Source: Nocardia suismassiliense (GTDB taxonomy: Bacteria > Actinomycetota > Actinomycetes > Mycobacteriales > Mycobacteriaceae). From it: DNA of 64,000 nt. Positions 1 through 8,251 of the stretch are shown piece by piece. Both the position numbers and the translations under genes were made by a program. The notes beneath the pieces are model-generated. The model made no database searches and was not told the origin of the DNA. It was given only the letters and a program-made list of their open reading frames with translations. How positions within the stretch are numbered: position 1 is the first letter of the stretch; each line of letters starts with the position of its first letter. The stretch spans positions 8,176,325 through 8,240,324 of the forward strand of contig NZ_LT985361.1 of the NCBI RefSeq assembly GCF_900269665.1, written 5' to 3'.

Positions 1-153
1 CTGCACGAACGAGCGAGCACCCACTTGTTCTCGGTGCTGGTCGCCTGCCGGTTCGACCGGGCGACCGGCGAGCCGCTGGAAGCCGAGCTACTCACGCCGG
101 TCTACCGGCACGCCCCCGAAACCCGTTTGCCCGCACCGGGTATCCGTCGCTGA
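1..153 (+). CDS. C-terminal end of a truncated unknown protein
   Basis: Frame 1 is open from the first base to a TGA at 151-153 and encodes 50 residues that begin inside a gene cut by the window edge. The fragment ends in RLPAPGIRR. The composition (Leu, Ala, Arg, few stops in this frame) is that of a normal coding region of this genome. I do not recognise the family from this short tail. The next gene starts about 150 bp downstream on the same strand, so they are not obviously one operon. Confidence 0.5.
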   Translation: MHERASTHLFSVLVACRFDRATGEPLEAELLTPVYRHAPETRLPAPGIRR

Positions 154-301
154 TTTCCGCTGACAATCGAGCCGGCACCGGGCGTGGCCGATGACAACCG
201 TGACCGAATTGTGTCTCAGGTCACTCGGGTCTTCCCTTAGGCGAATCGCGGTGCGATGCTTGAATAGCTAGAAGATAACTATGCGTGATAGGTGAGCTCT
301 G

Positions 302-874
302 ATGAGTGTTGAACGTTCGATGGCGGCCAGCTCCGCGCCCACGGTCCGGACGGCGCGACGGCAGCCGGTCGAGCAGGCACCGACCGCCACCGTCGACGCG
401 GCCGAGCCGATCCTCACGACCCATCGGGTCACCTACAGCGACCGGCTGAAATTGTTCATCGGCACCGGTGAGAGCATCGACAACTTCCTGCGCCCGCTGC
501 GCAGGCTGGACGGCCACCACCGTTTCTCGGTCCAGCTGACCCGCCTGCCCGCGCCGATGCGCCCCGCCGACATCACCCCCGCGATCAGCTCCGCACCCGG
601 CCAGAACTATCTGCGCTGCACCGGCTCGGCCGACGCGCTGATCCTGGAGTTGCACACCCGCGTCGACGGCGCGGCGCGCCGGTGTGTCGTCGGCCGTGCG
701 GGCAGCCGCGACGGTGAGCCCGGCATCTGCGTGCAGGTTCCGGAGAGCATGCCTGCGCCGTGGATCTACCCGGACGAGGTGTTCACCGCCGAGGACGCGG
801 CCGAGATCTTCGCGGGCTACTTCCACACCGGCACGGTCCCACCCGGCCTCGCACTGCGCGAAACGGCCGAATGA
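302..874 (+). CDS. hypothetical protein, 190 aa
   Basis: The ORF starts at ATG 302 with a GGTGAG ribosome-binding site a few bases upstream. The first 40 residues are Ala/Thr/Arg rich and look disordered; the rest is a compact globular sequence. It has no signal peptide or membrane segment. The C-terminal part (PDEVFTAEDAAEIFAGYF, then GTVPPG) faintly recalls Imm1-type immunity proteins, but this is too weak to name a function. It lies 22 bp upstream of a small membrane protein gene and may be co-transcribed with it. Function unknown. Confidence 0.6.
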   Translation: MSVERSMAASSAPTVRTARRQPVEQAPTATVDAAEPILTTHRVTYSDRLKLFIGTGESIDNFLRPLRRLDGHHRFSVQLTRLPAPMRPADITPAISSAPGQNYLRCTGSADALILELHTRVDGAARRCVVGRAGSRDGEPGICVQVPESMPAPWIYPDEVFTAEDAAEIFAGYFHTGTVPPGLALRETAE

Positions 875-896
875 TGCGTGTCCCGAGGAGGCAGTG

Positions 897-1118
897 ATGA
901 ATCCGCTCGCCATCGCCGGCGGCGCCCTCTTGGCGCTCGGCCTGCTCATCCTGATCGTCACCATGCTGCGCAGACCCGCCGAGTCGCCGGAACACCTGAC
1001 CGTCGCCGCGCTGCAACGGCGACTCGCCGAGGAGGACGCTCCGGCGGCCGACGCGACGGCCGAACGCCTGGTCGCGCCGGAGATGCAGCACGCGAGCGCG
1101 CGGCAACGAGAGTCCTGA
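897..1118 (+). CDS. small single-pass membrane protein, 73 aa
   Basis: ATG at 897 is preceded by a strong GAGGAGG at 885-891, which decides this start over longer in-frame possibilities. The protein opens with one hydrophobic helix (about residues 4-23, AIAGGALLALGLLILIVTML) followed by an Arg-rich stop-transfer sequence and a soluble, Ala/Glu/Arg-rich tail of about 45 residues. It lies 22 bp after the preceding unknown gene and is probably translated from the same transcript. No family is recognised; an inner-membrane anchor or accessory role is a guess. Confidence 0.6.
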   Translation: MNPLAIAGGALLALGLLILIVTMLRRPAESPEHLTVAALQRRLAEEDAPAADATAERLVAPEMQHASARQRES

Positions 1119-1202
1119 CCCGCGCGCACGGACGAATAGCTTTCGAGTAGCTAGGCTCGAGGTAGCCGGTCTACTCCGGCGTGCCGGCTCGAGAGAGGAT
1201 CC

Positions 1203-2285
1203 GTGCTGATGCGCGCAATGCTCGAGCAGTTGACAGCCCTCGCCGGGCAGGGGCCGGTGGCCCTGGCTCGGGTGGTCGATACGACCGGTCCCGGGCCGCG
1301 CGAAACGGGGGCCGCGATGATCGTCACCGGCTCGGGTGAGATCGCCGGCTCGCTGTCGGGCGGTTGTGTGGAGGCCGCGGTCGTCGAGACGGCGCGTCAG
1401 GTGCTGGCCACCGGCCAAGCGGTGACCGACCGGTTCGGCTATGCCGACGGCGACGGTCTCGCGGTCGGGCTGACCTGTGGCGGCGAGATCGAGGTCTTCG
1501 TCGAAAAGGTGGGACCGGAGCATCTCCCGATGCTGTCGGAGTTGCACCGGCGGATCACCGACGGCAGCCCCGTCGCGCTGGCCACCCGGCTGGACGCGAC
1601 GGCGCAATGGAAGTTGTCGCACACCGGCTCGGCCGAGCCGTGGCACGGCGTCGATCGCGACGTGCTCGCGTTGCTCGCCGCGGGCCACAGCGGCGTGGTC
1701 GGGGCCGACGAATGCGAGGCCGACGCCTCACCGCGTCCGCGGGTTTTCGTGCAGGTCTTCGCCACACCCGCACGGATGATCCTGGCCGGTGCCAATGATT
1801 TCGTGCGCGCCCTCAGCCGCACCGGCCGCCAACTCGGCTATCGGGTCACCGTCGTCGATGCCCGCGAAACTTTCGCCACCCCGGCGCGTTTCCCGTCCGC
1901 GCACGAGGTCGTGGTGGACTGGCCGCACCGGTATCTGCGCACCGAGCACGAGGCCGGGCGCATCGACGGGCGCACCGTGGTCTGTGTACTCACCCACGAC
2001 ACCAAGTTCGACGTGCCGACCATCGTGGCGGCGTTGGGCATCGAGGACATCGCCTTCGTCGGCGCACTCGGTTCCCGCCGTACACACGCCGAACGCACCG
2101 ATCGACTACGCGCCGCCGGCGTCACCGAAAGCAGCCTCGCGCGGCTGAAAAGCCCACTCGGCCTAGACCTCAACGCCCGCACCCCGGACGAGACCGCCAT
2201 CTCCATCGCCGCCCAGATCCTCGCCGACCGCGGCAACGCCTCGGCCCGCCCCCTCGATCGCACCGACGGCCCCATCCACCGCTGA
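1203..2285 (+). CDS. XdhC/CoxI family protein (molybdenum cofactor insertion/sulfuration)
   Basis: This 360-residue protein has the two-part XdhC layout. The N-terminal XdhC_CoxI domain (about residues 10-80) holds the Gly-rich SLSGGCVEAAVV signature. A C-terminal Rossmann-like domain (from about 190) holds LAGANDFVRALSRTGRQLGY, THDTKFDVP and FVGALGSRRTHAERTDRL. Members of this family bind molybdenum cofactor, help its sulfuration and hand it to xanthine dehydrogenase-type enzymes (XdhC, PaoD). The PaoABC-like operon lies immediately downstream in convergent orientation, which fits a role as its dedicated chaperone. The GTG at 1203 follows a purine-rich GAGAGAGGA; ATG 1209 and 1218 are alternatives. 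Confidence 0.9.
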   Translation: MLMRAMLEQLTALAGQGPVALARVVDTTGPGPRETGAAMIVTGSGEIAGSLSGGCVEAAVVETARQVLATGQAVTDRFGYADGDGLAVGLTCGGEIEVFVEKVGPEHLPMLSELHRRITDGSPVALATRLDATAQWKLSHTGSAEPWHGVDRDVLALLAAGHSGVVGADECEADASPRPRVFVQVFATPARMILAGANDFVRALSRTGRQLGYRVTVVDARETFATPARFPSAHEVVVDWPHRYLRTEHEAGRIDGRTVVCVLTHDTKFDVPTIVAALGIEDIAFVGALGSRRTHAERTDRLRAAGVTESSLARLKSPLGLDLNARTPDETAISIAAQILADRGNASARPLDRTDGPIHR

Positions 2286-2304
2286 CCCAGGCCCAGCAGT
2301 CAGC

Positions 2305-2322
2305 CAAAGGGCGCACCCTTTG
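2305..2322. terminator. bidirectional hairpin between xdhC-like gene and aldehyde oxidoreductase operon
   Basis: A perfect inverted repeat, CAAAGGG - CGCA - CCCTTTG, lies in the 104 bp between two convergent genes. There is no long U-tract on either strand, as is common for actinobacterial terminators. Confidence 0.6.
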
Positions 2323-2389
2323 TCGGAACCTGCACCGCTTGTGGCCGCCCGGAAGCGGTGCGGATCCCGAGAGAGGGTGCGGGCTCAGC

Positions 2390-4633
2390 TCAGAGCAGGT
2401 GTTCGATGCGCTGGGGGATGTCGCGGATGGATTGGCCGGTGGCGTGGTGCACGGCGTTGACGATGGCGGCGGCGGCGCCGATCATGCCGAGTTCGCCGAT
2501 GCCCTTGACGCCCAACGGGTTCACCACCGTGTCGTCGACCGGTACGAAGGAGATGTCGACCTCGGGGGCGTCGGCGTTGACCGGCAGCAGGTATTCCAGC
2601 AGTGACGCATTGGCCCAGCGGCCGTCCCTGGGGTCGGGCAGGCTGGCCTCCATCAGGGCTTGGGACAGACCCCAGTTCATGCCGCCCAGCACCTGGCTGC
2701 GCGCCAGCTTCACGTTGAGCACCCGGCCGGGCGCGAAGGCGCCGACCATCCGGCGGACCCGGACGAGGCCGAGTTCCGGATCCACCGCGACCTCCGCGAA
2801 CTGGGCCCCGAAGCTCATCTTCGCGTAGCCCGACGGGGCGGTGTCCGGCCGCCAGCTACCGGTGGTCTCGATATCCGAAAGATGGTTGCGCTCCAGCACT
2901 TCCGCGTAGGCATCGCACACCGAGGGGTCCTCGATCAATCGCAGCACGCCCGCGACGCCTTCGATCTCGTCGGGCGTCCGGCCGCGCAGCGGCGAGTCGA
3001 TGTCGGCGACCGCGATGTCGATGAGCTGGGCGAGCAGCTGGGTGCAGGTGGTGTGCACCGCGGCGCTGACCGCGCTCGCGCCGATCGAGCCGACGGTGGC
3101 CGCGATATTCGGGTAGTCGGTGTTGCCGATCTCGAAGCGGATGCGGTCGAACGGCATGCCCATGGCGTCGCAGGCGACCTGGGACATGGCGGTCGCGACA
3201 CCGGTGCCGAACTCCTGGGTACCGGTCTGCACGACCAGTGAGCCGTCCGCACGCAATCGGGCGTGGGCACGTTGCGGCTGGCCCGGTTCGTACACCGGGT
3301 AGCCCGCGGTGCCGACACCCCAGCCGATCAACCAGTTGCCGTCGGTGTGTGACCCGGGGGTCTGGTTACGCCCGTCCCAGCCGAAGCGCTCGGCGGCCAG
3401 CCGCAGGCAGTCGAGGTAACCGTCCGAGCTCCACGGGTTTCCGCTCTCCGGGTCGACGGCGGCGTGGTTGCGCAGCCGCAGCTCCACCGGGTCGGCACCG
3501 AGCTGTTCGGCGAGTTCGTCGATGGCGCATTCCAGCGCGATCATGCCGGACGCCTCGCCCGGCCCGCGCATGAAGGTCGGCGTCATCGTATTGCCCTTGA
3601 TCAGCCGATACTGCCCCTCCCAGTGCGGGATTCCGTACGCCTTGCTCGCCACCTCCAGTGACGGCTCGGCCCAGTCGTCGAAATGCGAAGTGACGGAGAG
3701 CTTGTGGTGCCGCAGCCCGGTGAACCGGCCGTCGGCGTCGCAGACCAGGGTGACGCGCTGCTCCTGCTCTTCCCGTAATCCGGTGCCGTAGAACATCTGC
3801 TCGCGGTTCAGGATCACCCGGATCGGCCTGCCCAGCTCGCGCGCGATCAGCGGGGCGAGCGTGACGTGCGGCCACATCAGGGCTTTGGCGCCGAACCCGC
3901 CGCCGACATAATCGGCGACGACCCGCACCTTGCTCGGCGAGATGCCGAGGTGGGCCGCGATGGTCAGCTGGCTGGCCACGATGCCCTGGGTGGCGTCGTA
4001 GACGGTGACCGAATCCCCGTTCCACATCGCGGCGGTGACCGAGCATTCGATCGGATTGTGGTGGTTGGCGGCGAAGCGGAAGGTCGCGTCGACGGTGTGC
4101 GCGGCGGCCGCGCTCGCGCTCGCGAAGTCGCCGCGCGACTGGGATGCGGGGACCATGCCCGCGAAGATGCTGTCGGGCAGGTACTGCTCGGCGCGTCCGT
4201 CGTCCAACTGCACCAGGGCGGGTTTCGCGTCGTAGGTGGCCTCGACCAGCCGGGCGGCCTGCTGGGCCACCTCGAAGGTGTCCGCGACCACGACGGCGAT
4301 CGGCTGGCCGAAGTAGTGGATCGTGGTGTCCTGCATGGGAAAGAAGGTCTGCCCGGGCGAGGGCTGGCCGAACAGCGACGGCATCAGCGGCACCGACGGG
4401 ACCCGCGGCAGATTCTCGTGGGTGAGCACCGCCACCGCACCGGCGCGCAACGCGTGGCTGACGTCGATAGATGTCACTGTGCCGCTGCCGATCTCGGCAC
4501 CGACGATCACGCCGTAGGCGGCGTTCGGCATCGGGATCTCGGCGGTATACCTCGCGGCGCCGGTGACCTTGGCATGCCCGTCGATCCGGTCGAGGCCCTG
4601 GCCGACGAGCTTCGGGGCGGTGGGTGCGCTCAT
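2390..4633 (-). CDS. paoC: molybdopterin-binding subunit of a xanthine dehydrogenase-family aldehyde oxidoreductase (PaoC-like)
   Basis: This 747-residue subunit carries the molybdenum active site of a xanthine oxidase-family hydroxylase. Visible landmarks are the N-terminal a/b hammerhead region, VGGGFGAK, RGPGEASGMIALECAIDEL, and the C-terminal GVKGIGELGM, whose Glu (about residue 714) is the expected catalytic base. The length and the three-gene arrangement match PaoC (YagR) of E. coli, which oxidises a broad range of aromatic aldehydes; the substrate here is not known. The start ATG overlaps the stop of the FAD-subunit gene by 4 bp, indicating translational coupling in the order Fe-S, FAD, Mo subunits. 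Confidence 0.88.
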   Translation of the reverse strand: MSAPTAPKLVGQGLDRIDGHAKVTGAARYTAEIPMPNAAYGVIVGAEIGSGTVTSIDVSHALRAGAVAVLTHENLPRVPSVPLMPSLFGQPSPGQTFFPMQDTTIHYFGQPIAVVVADTFEVAQQAARLVEATYDAKPALVQLDDGRAEQYLPDSIFAGMVPASQSRGDFASASAAAAHTVDATFRFAANHHNPIECSVTAAMWNGDSVTVYDATQGIVASQLTIAAHLGISPSKVRVVADYVGGGFGAKALMWPHVTLAPLIARELGRPIRVILNREQMFYGTGLREEQEQRVTLVCDADGRFTGLRHHKLSVTSHFDDWAEPSLEVASKAYGIPHWEGQYRLIKGNTMTPTFMRGPGEASGMIALECAIDELAEQLGADPVELRLRNHAAVDPESGNPWSSDGYLDCLRLAAERFGWDGRNQTPGSHTDGNWLIGWGVGTAGYPVYEPGQPQRAHARLRADGSLVVQTGTQEFGTGVATAMSQVACDAMGMPFDRIRFEIGNTDYPNIAATVGSIGASAVSAAVHTTCTQLLAQLIDIAVADIDSPLRGRTPDEIEGVAGVLRLIEDPSVCDAYAEVLERNHLSDIETTGSWRPDTAPSGYAKMSFGAQFAEVAVDPELGLVRVRRMVGAFAPGRVLNVKLARSQVLGGMNWGLSQALMEASLPDPRDGRWANASLLEYLLPVNADAPEVDISFVPVDDTVVNPLGVKGIGELGMIGAAAAIVNAVHHATGQSIRDIPQRIEHLL

Positions 4634-5640
4634 TTCCGGCCTCCCCGCTGCGTGATCTGCGCGGTGACCGTCTCCAGCGTGCGCACCATGGTGCGCTGTG
4701 CCAGTTCGATTTTGAACCGGTTCATCTCGTGGCTGTCGTCGGCGGCCGCGAGCTCGGTGGCCGCCGCCGCGGCGAAATTCTCCTTGGTGGCGGGCTTGCC
4801 GATCAGCAGCGCCTCGGCCATCTTGGCGCGCCAGGGCTTGGTCGCCACGCCGCCGAGGCCGATGCGAACATCACTGACCGCGCCGTCGGTCAGCTCGAGC
4901 GCCACGGCCGCGGAAGCGGCGGCGAACTCATAGGATTCGCGGTCGCGCACCTTCAGGTAGTGCGAGTTCCGCGCGAAAGGCAACGGTGGCACGTCGATTC
5001 GCACGATCAGCTCGTCGGCGGTGATCGGATGTTCGAGATGCGGTGTGTCGCCGGGCAGCAGGAAGAAGTCGTCGAAGGCGATGGCGCGGGTGCCGCGCGG
5101 TCCCTGCACCTGCACGACGGCGTCGAGGGCGGTCAGCGGGATAGCCATATCGGAGGGGTGCATGGCGAAACAGTGCTCGCTGGTGCCCAATACGGCATTG
5201 CCGCGGTGCAGCCCCTCCTGCGCGCCGCACCCGCTACCGGGGTCGCGTTTGTTGCAGGCGTAGGCGATATCGCGGAACTGCGGGCAGCGCACCCGCTGCA
5301 TCAGGTTGCCGCCCATCGAGGCCATATTGCGGATCTGCGCGGACGCGCCCTTGGCCAGCGCGATGGACAGGAACGGAAAGCGTTCCACGACACCGGGATC
5401 GGCGGCGACCTCACTCATCCGGACCATCGCGCCGATGCGCAGGCCACCGTCGGAGCGGTGCTCCAGGTCGGTGAGCGGCAACCGGTTGATGTCGACCACG
5501 TTGTCCGGTTCCATCGCGCCGATCCGCAGCATGTCCACCAAAGTGGTGCCGCCGGCCAGGAATACGGTGTTCGGGCGGGCGGTCACCGCGGCGAGCGCCT
5601 GGTCGACCGTCTCGGCGCGGGCGAAGGCGATGGGCTTCAT
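4630..5640 (-). CDS. paoB: FAD-binding subunit of PaoABC-like aldehyde oxidoreductase, with extra 4Fe-4S site
   Basis: This 336-residue protein begins MKPIAFARAETVDQALAAV and has the FAD_binding_5 domain (Gly-rich AGGTTLVDMLRIG) and a C-terminal CO dehydrogenase flavoprotein domain. An insert near residues 135-175 contains RCPQF, ACNKRDPGSGC and, further on, SEHCFAMHPSD. This Cys set matches the loop that binds an additional [4Fe-4S] cluster in E. coli PaoB and 4-hydroxybenzoyl-CoA reductase. Longer in-frame extension upstream is possible, but ATG at 5640 overlaps the upstream stop by 4 bp (ATGA) and gives the family's normal N-terminus. Confidence 0.88.
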   Translation of the reverse strand: MKPIAFARAETVDQALAAVTARPNTVFLAGGTTLVDMLRIGAMEPDNVVDINRLPLTDLEHRSDGGLRIGAMVRMSEVAADPGVVERFPFLSIALAKGASAQIRNMASMGGNLMQRVRCPQFRDIAYACNKRDPGSGCGAQEGLHRGNAVLGTSEHCFAMHPSDMAIPLTALDAVVQVQGPRGTRAIAFDDFFLLPGDTPHLEHPITADELIVRIDVPPLPFARNSHYLKVRDRESYEFAAASAAVALELTDGAVSDVRIGLGGVATKPWRAKMAEALLIGKPATKENFAAAAATELAAADDSHEMNRFKIELAQRTMVRTLETVTAQITQRGGRK

Positions 5641-6170
5641 CGGGTCTCCCCCAGCTCGGCCTCGGCGCTCTTTATCGCGTCCCTGATGTTCTGATAGGCG
5701 GCGCAGCGGCAGATATTGCCGCTCATCCATTCGGCGATCTCCGCGTCGCTGCCGGTGTGGCCCTCTTCGATGCATTTGATCGCCGACATGATCTGTCCCG
5801 GCGTGCAGTAGCCGCATTGGAAGCCGTCGCAGCTGATGAACGCGCGCTGCACCGGATGCAGTTCCTCGCCCTCCGCGACACCCTCGATCGTGGTGACCTC
5901 GCGCCCTTCCATGCTCAATGCCAAGGTGAGGCAGGATAATTCGCGCTTACCGTCGACCCATACCGTGCACGCTCCGCACGCACCCTGGTCGCACCCCTTC
6001 TTGGTGCCGGTGAGCCGGAGGTATTCGCGCAGGGCGTCGAGCAGGCTGACTCTCGGTTCCAATGCCACCGGGAAAACGTGGCCGTTCACCCGCAATGTCG
6101 CCAACGTGTAATCGGGACCGGCAAACTCTGGTTGCCGCGTGTCCTGCTTGGGTAGCTCACCAATAGTCAT
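5637..6170 (-). CDS. paoA: 2Fe-2S subunit of PaoABC-like aldehyde oxidoreductase
   Basis: This 177-residue protein has two [2Fe-2S] domains. The N-terminal plant-ferredoxin type has CDQGACGACTVW plus a later Cys in LSCLTLAL. The C-terminal four-helix type has CGYCTPGQIM and GNICRCAAYQNI. It transfers electrons from the molybdenum site to FAD. E. coli PaoA carries a Tat signal; here the N-terminus (MTIGELPKQDT) has no twin Arg or hydrophobic stretch, so the complex is predicted to be cytoplasmic. It is the first gene of the minus-strand operon; the 200 bp upstream would hold its promoter. Confidence 0.9.
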   Translation of the reverse strand: MTIGELPKQDTRQPEFAGPDYTLATLRVNGHVFPVALEPRVSLLDALREYLRLTGTKKGCDQGACGACTVWVDGKRELSCLTLALSMEGREVTTIEGVAEGEELHPVQRAFISCDGFQCGYCTPGQIMSAIKCIEEGHTGSDAEIAEWMSGNICRCAAYQNIRDAIKSAEAELGETR

Positions 6171-6334
6171 TGACGTATCTCCTGCTCATGAGCGTGCGAT
6201 GGGCGCAACACCGTGAAGTACAGAAAGCGAACGTAAGACCATCCCCACCCTAGCGTCCGATCAGCTAACGTGCTGGGCAAAATCGTGAATGCGCACATCG
6301 CATACGTTGTCAGCGCAGGTGATTGGGTGAAAAG

Positions 6335-6371
6335 CAGTGAACCCGAGCGCCGACGGCACCCGGGTTCACTG
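6335..6371 (-). terminator. terminator hairpin downstream of gpgS
   Basis: An 11-bp perfect stem (CAGTGAACCCG paired with CGGGTTCACTG) with a 15-nt loop sits 12 bp beyond the gpgS stop codon. It is a likely end for the LOG-LOG-fadD6-folP-gpgS transcript. Confidence 0.65.
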
Positions 6372-6383
6372 ATCAGGCGGTAT

Positions 6384-7322
6384 TCAGGCCGCTACCCACG
6401 CGGGGCGCAGCGTATTCATCGGCGGCCGATCGGCCAGCGACACCTCGGTGCTGTGCGCGGTGAAGGCGTCGCCGATCAGCGGGAACTGGGTGAGCGCGGC
6501 GCCGGAGTCCTGCACGCCGCTGCGGCCGAGCACGGTGCCCAGGATCTGCCTGCTCATCACGCCGAGATCGGCCAACGGGCGGTTGCGGTGCGTGCGCACT
6601 CCCAGGTTCACCTGCCCGATCGCGGACAGGCCCAGCTGGTCGTAGGTATCGAGCAGCAAGCCGATCTCCACGCCGTAGCCCGGCGCGAACGGCACCGCGG
6701 TGAGCAGCTCACGGCTGCCCGCGTATTCACCACCGAGCGGCTGTAGCACCTGCGAGAGCTCGGGGCGCAGCGCGGCGAGCAGCGGGCGGGCGACGAGCTC
6801 GGTGACCCGGCCGCCGCCGTGCGCGTCCACCGCGCCACCCTGCCGCAGCGGCCTGCGGTAGTAGGCCTTGACCAGGTGCATGTCGTCGACGGTGAGCAGC
6901 GGGCCGAGCAGTTTCGGCACGAAGGCGGGATCGGGGTCGATCAGGTCGGAGTCGACGAAGGCGATCAGGTCACCGCTGGTAACGGCCAGTGAACGCCACA
7001 GCACCTCGCCCTTGCCGGGTACCGGGTCCAGCTCGGGTACCGCCTGCTCGCGGGTGATCACCTCGGCGCCCGCGGCGGCGGCCCGCTCGGCGGTGGCGTC
7101 GGTCGAACCCGAATCGAGCACGACCAGCTCGTCGACCAGGGTGCCGAGCAGCGGCATGATGCTGGCCACCACGTCGGCGACGGTGTCTTCCTCGTTCAGG
7201 GCGGGCAGCACCACGGAGACGGTGCGGCCTGCCTTGGCGGCGACGAGTTCGTCGACCGTCCAGTCGGGGGTATCCCAGGTATTCGTCGTCGCCCAGTGGG
7301 GCTCGCGGTGGTGGAATTTCAT
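6384..7322 (-). CDS. gpgS: glucosyl-3-phosphoglycerate synthase
   Basis: This 312-residue GT-A glycosyltransferase transfers glucose from a nucleotide sugar to 3-phosphoglycerate, the first step towards glucosylglycerate and methylglucose lipopolysaccharides. It shows SVVLPALNEEDTVADVV, the VLDSGSTDATAERA nucleotide-sugar segment, FVDSDLIDPDP with the metal-binding DxD, and PGKGEVLWRS. Homology starts at MKFHHREPHW, so ATG 7322 is chosen. This start overlaps the folP stop by 4 bp, so the two genes are translationally coupled. The neighbours folP and fadD6 are the same as around Rv1208 of M. tuberculosis (recalled). Confidence 0.92.
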   Translation of the reverse strand: MKFHHREPHWATTNTWDTPDWTVDELVAAKAGRTVSVVLPALNEEDTVADVVASIMPLLGTLVDELVVLDSGSTDATAERAAAAGAEVITREQAVPELDPVPGKGEVLWRSLAVTSGDLIAFVDSDLIDPDPAFVPKLLGPLLTVDDMHLVKAYYRRPLRQGGAVDAHGGGRVTELVARPLLAALRPELSQVLQPLGGEYAGSRELLTAVPFAPGYGVEIGLLLDTYDQLGLSAIGQVNLGVRTHRNRPLADLGVMSRQILGTVLGRSGVQDSGAALTQFPLIGDAFTAHSTEVSLADRPPMNTLRPAWVAA

Positions 7323-8203
7323 ACCAAACCTCGCAGGGTGCGTGCTGGGGGCCGGATGCCTTGGATCGCGGCGATCATGTCCACCACCCGCCGGGTCGCG
7401 GCGACTTCGTGGACGCGGAAGACTCTGGCGCCTGCGGCGGCCGACCATGCTGTTGCTGCCAATGTGCCCTCCAGCCGTTCGGAAAGATCGACACCTAGAG
7501 TCTCCCCGATGAAATCCTTGTTGCTGAGTGCCATCAGGACTGGCCACCCGGTATTTACAAGAACGTCCACTCCGCGCAACAACTCGAGCCCGTGATAAGT
7601 GTTCTTGCCGAAATCATGGGTCGGATCGATCAGAATCGAATCCTTGCGCACACCGGCGGCCGCCGCGTTTTCGGCCGCCCACACCACGGTATCGGTGACT
7701 TCGGCCACGATATCGGCGTAACGAACCCGATGCGGACGGGTGCGCGGCACCGCACCGCCGGTATGACTGCACACGATTCCGACGCCCTGCTCGGCGGCCA
7801 CCCGCACCAGATCCGGGTCGGCGCCGGACCAGGTGTCGTTGATCAGGTCGGCGCCCGCCTGGACCGCGGCCAGCGCCACGTCGGCCCGCCAGGTATCAAT
7901 GCTGATCAATAGCTCGGGGTATTTCGCACGAATGGCCGCGACGAACGGGATCACCCGGCGCGCTTCCTCGGCGGCGTCGACCAGCGAGCCAGGGCCTGCC
8001 TTCACGCCGCCGATATCGACCAGATCCGCACCCTCGTCCACCGCGCGGGCCACGGCATCCATGGCCGCCGCGTCGGTGAAGGTGGCACCTTTGTCATAGA
8101 ACGAATCGGGCGTGCGATTCACGATCGCCATCACCAGCGCCCGATCGGTCGCCACCGGCTTGCCGCACAGCGTAGGAAGCGGCGCGACGGTGGTGCGAAA
8201 CAT
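7319..8203 (-). CDS. folP2: dihydropteroate synthase family protein (FolP2-like)
   Basis: This 294-residue TIM-barrel protein of the dihydropteroate synthase family contains MAIVNRTPDSFYDKG near residue 25, then DLVDIGGVKAGPG, ISIDTWRADVA, LINDTWSGADP and a C-terminal ARVFRVHEVA. The canonical family has DIGGESTRPG; here the loop reads DIGGVKAGPG, the same kind of change as in mycobacterial FolP2, whose ability to make dihydropteroate is doubtful. The genomic position (fadD6-folP-gpgS) also matches folP2 (Rv1207). It is therefore probably not the main folate-pathway enzyme. Confidence 0.88.
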   Translation of the reverse strand: MFRTTVAPLPTLCGKPVATDRALVMAIVNRTPDSFYDKGATFTDAAAMDAVARAVDEGADLVDIGGVKAGPGSLVDAAEEARRVIPFVAAIRAKYPELLISIDTWRADVALAAVQAGADLINDTWSGADPDLVRVAAEQGVGIVCSHTGGAVPRTRPHRVRYADIVAEVTDTVVWAAENAAAAGVRKDSILIDPTHDFGKNTYHGLELLRGVDVLVNTGWPVLMALSNKDFIGETLGVDLSERLEGTLAATAWSAAAGARVFRVHEVAATRRVVDMIAAIQGIRPPARTLRGLV

Positions 8204-8251
8204 CCTCCGACTGTACCGACCGGTGTGCGAGCGGTACCGCGCCAGCAGGGG

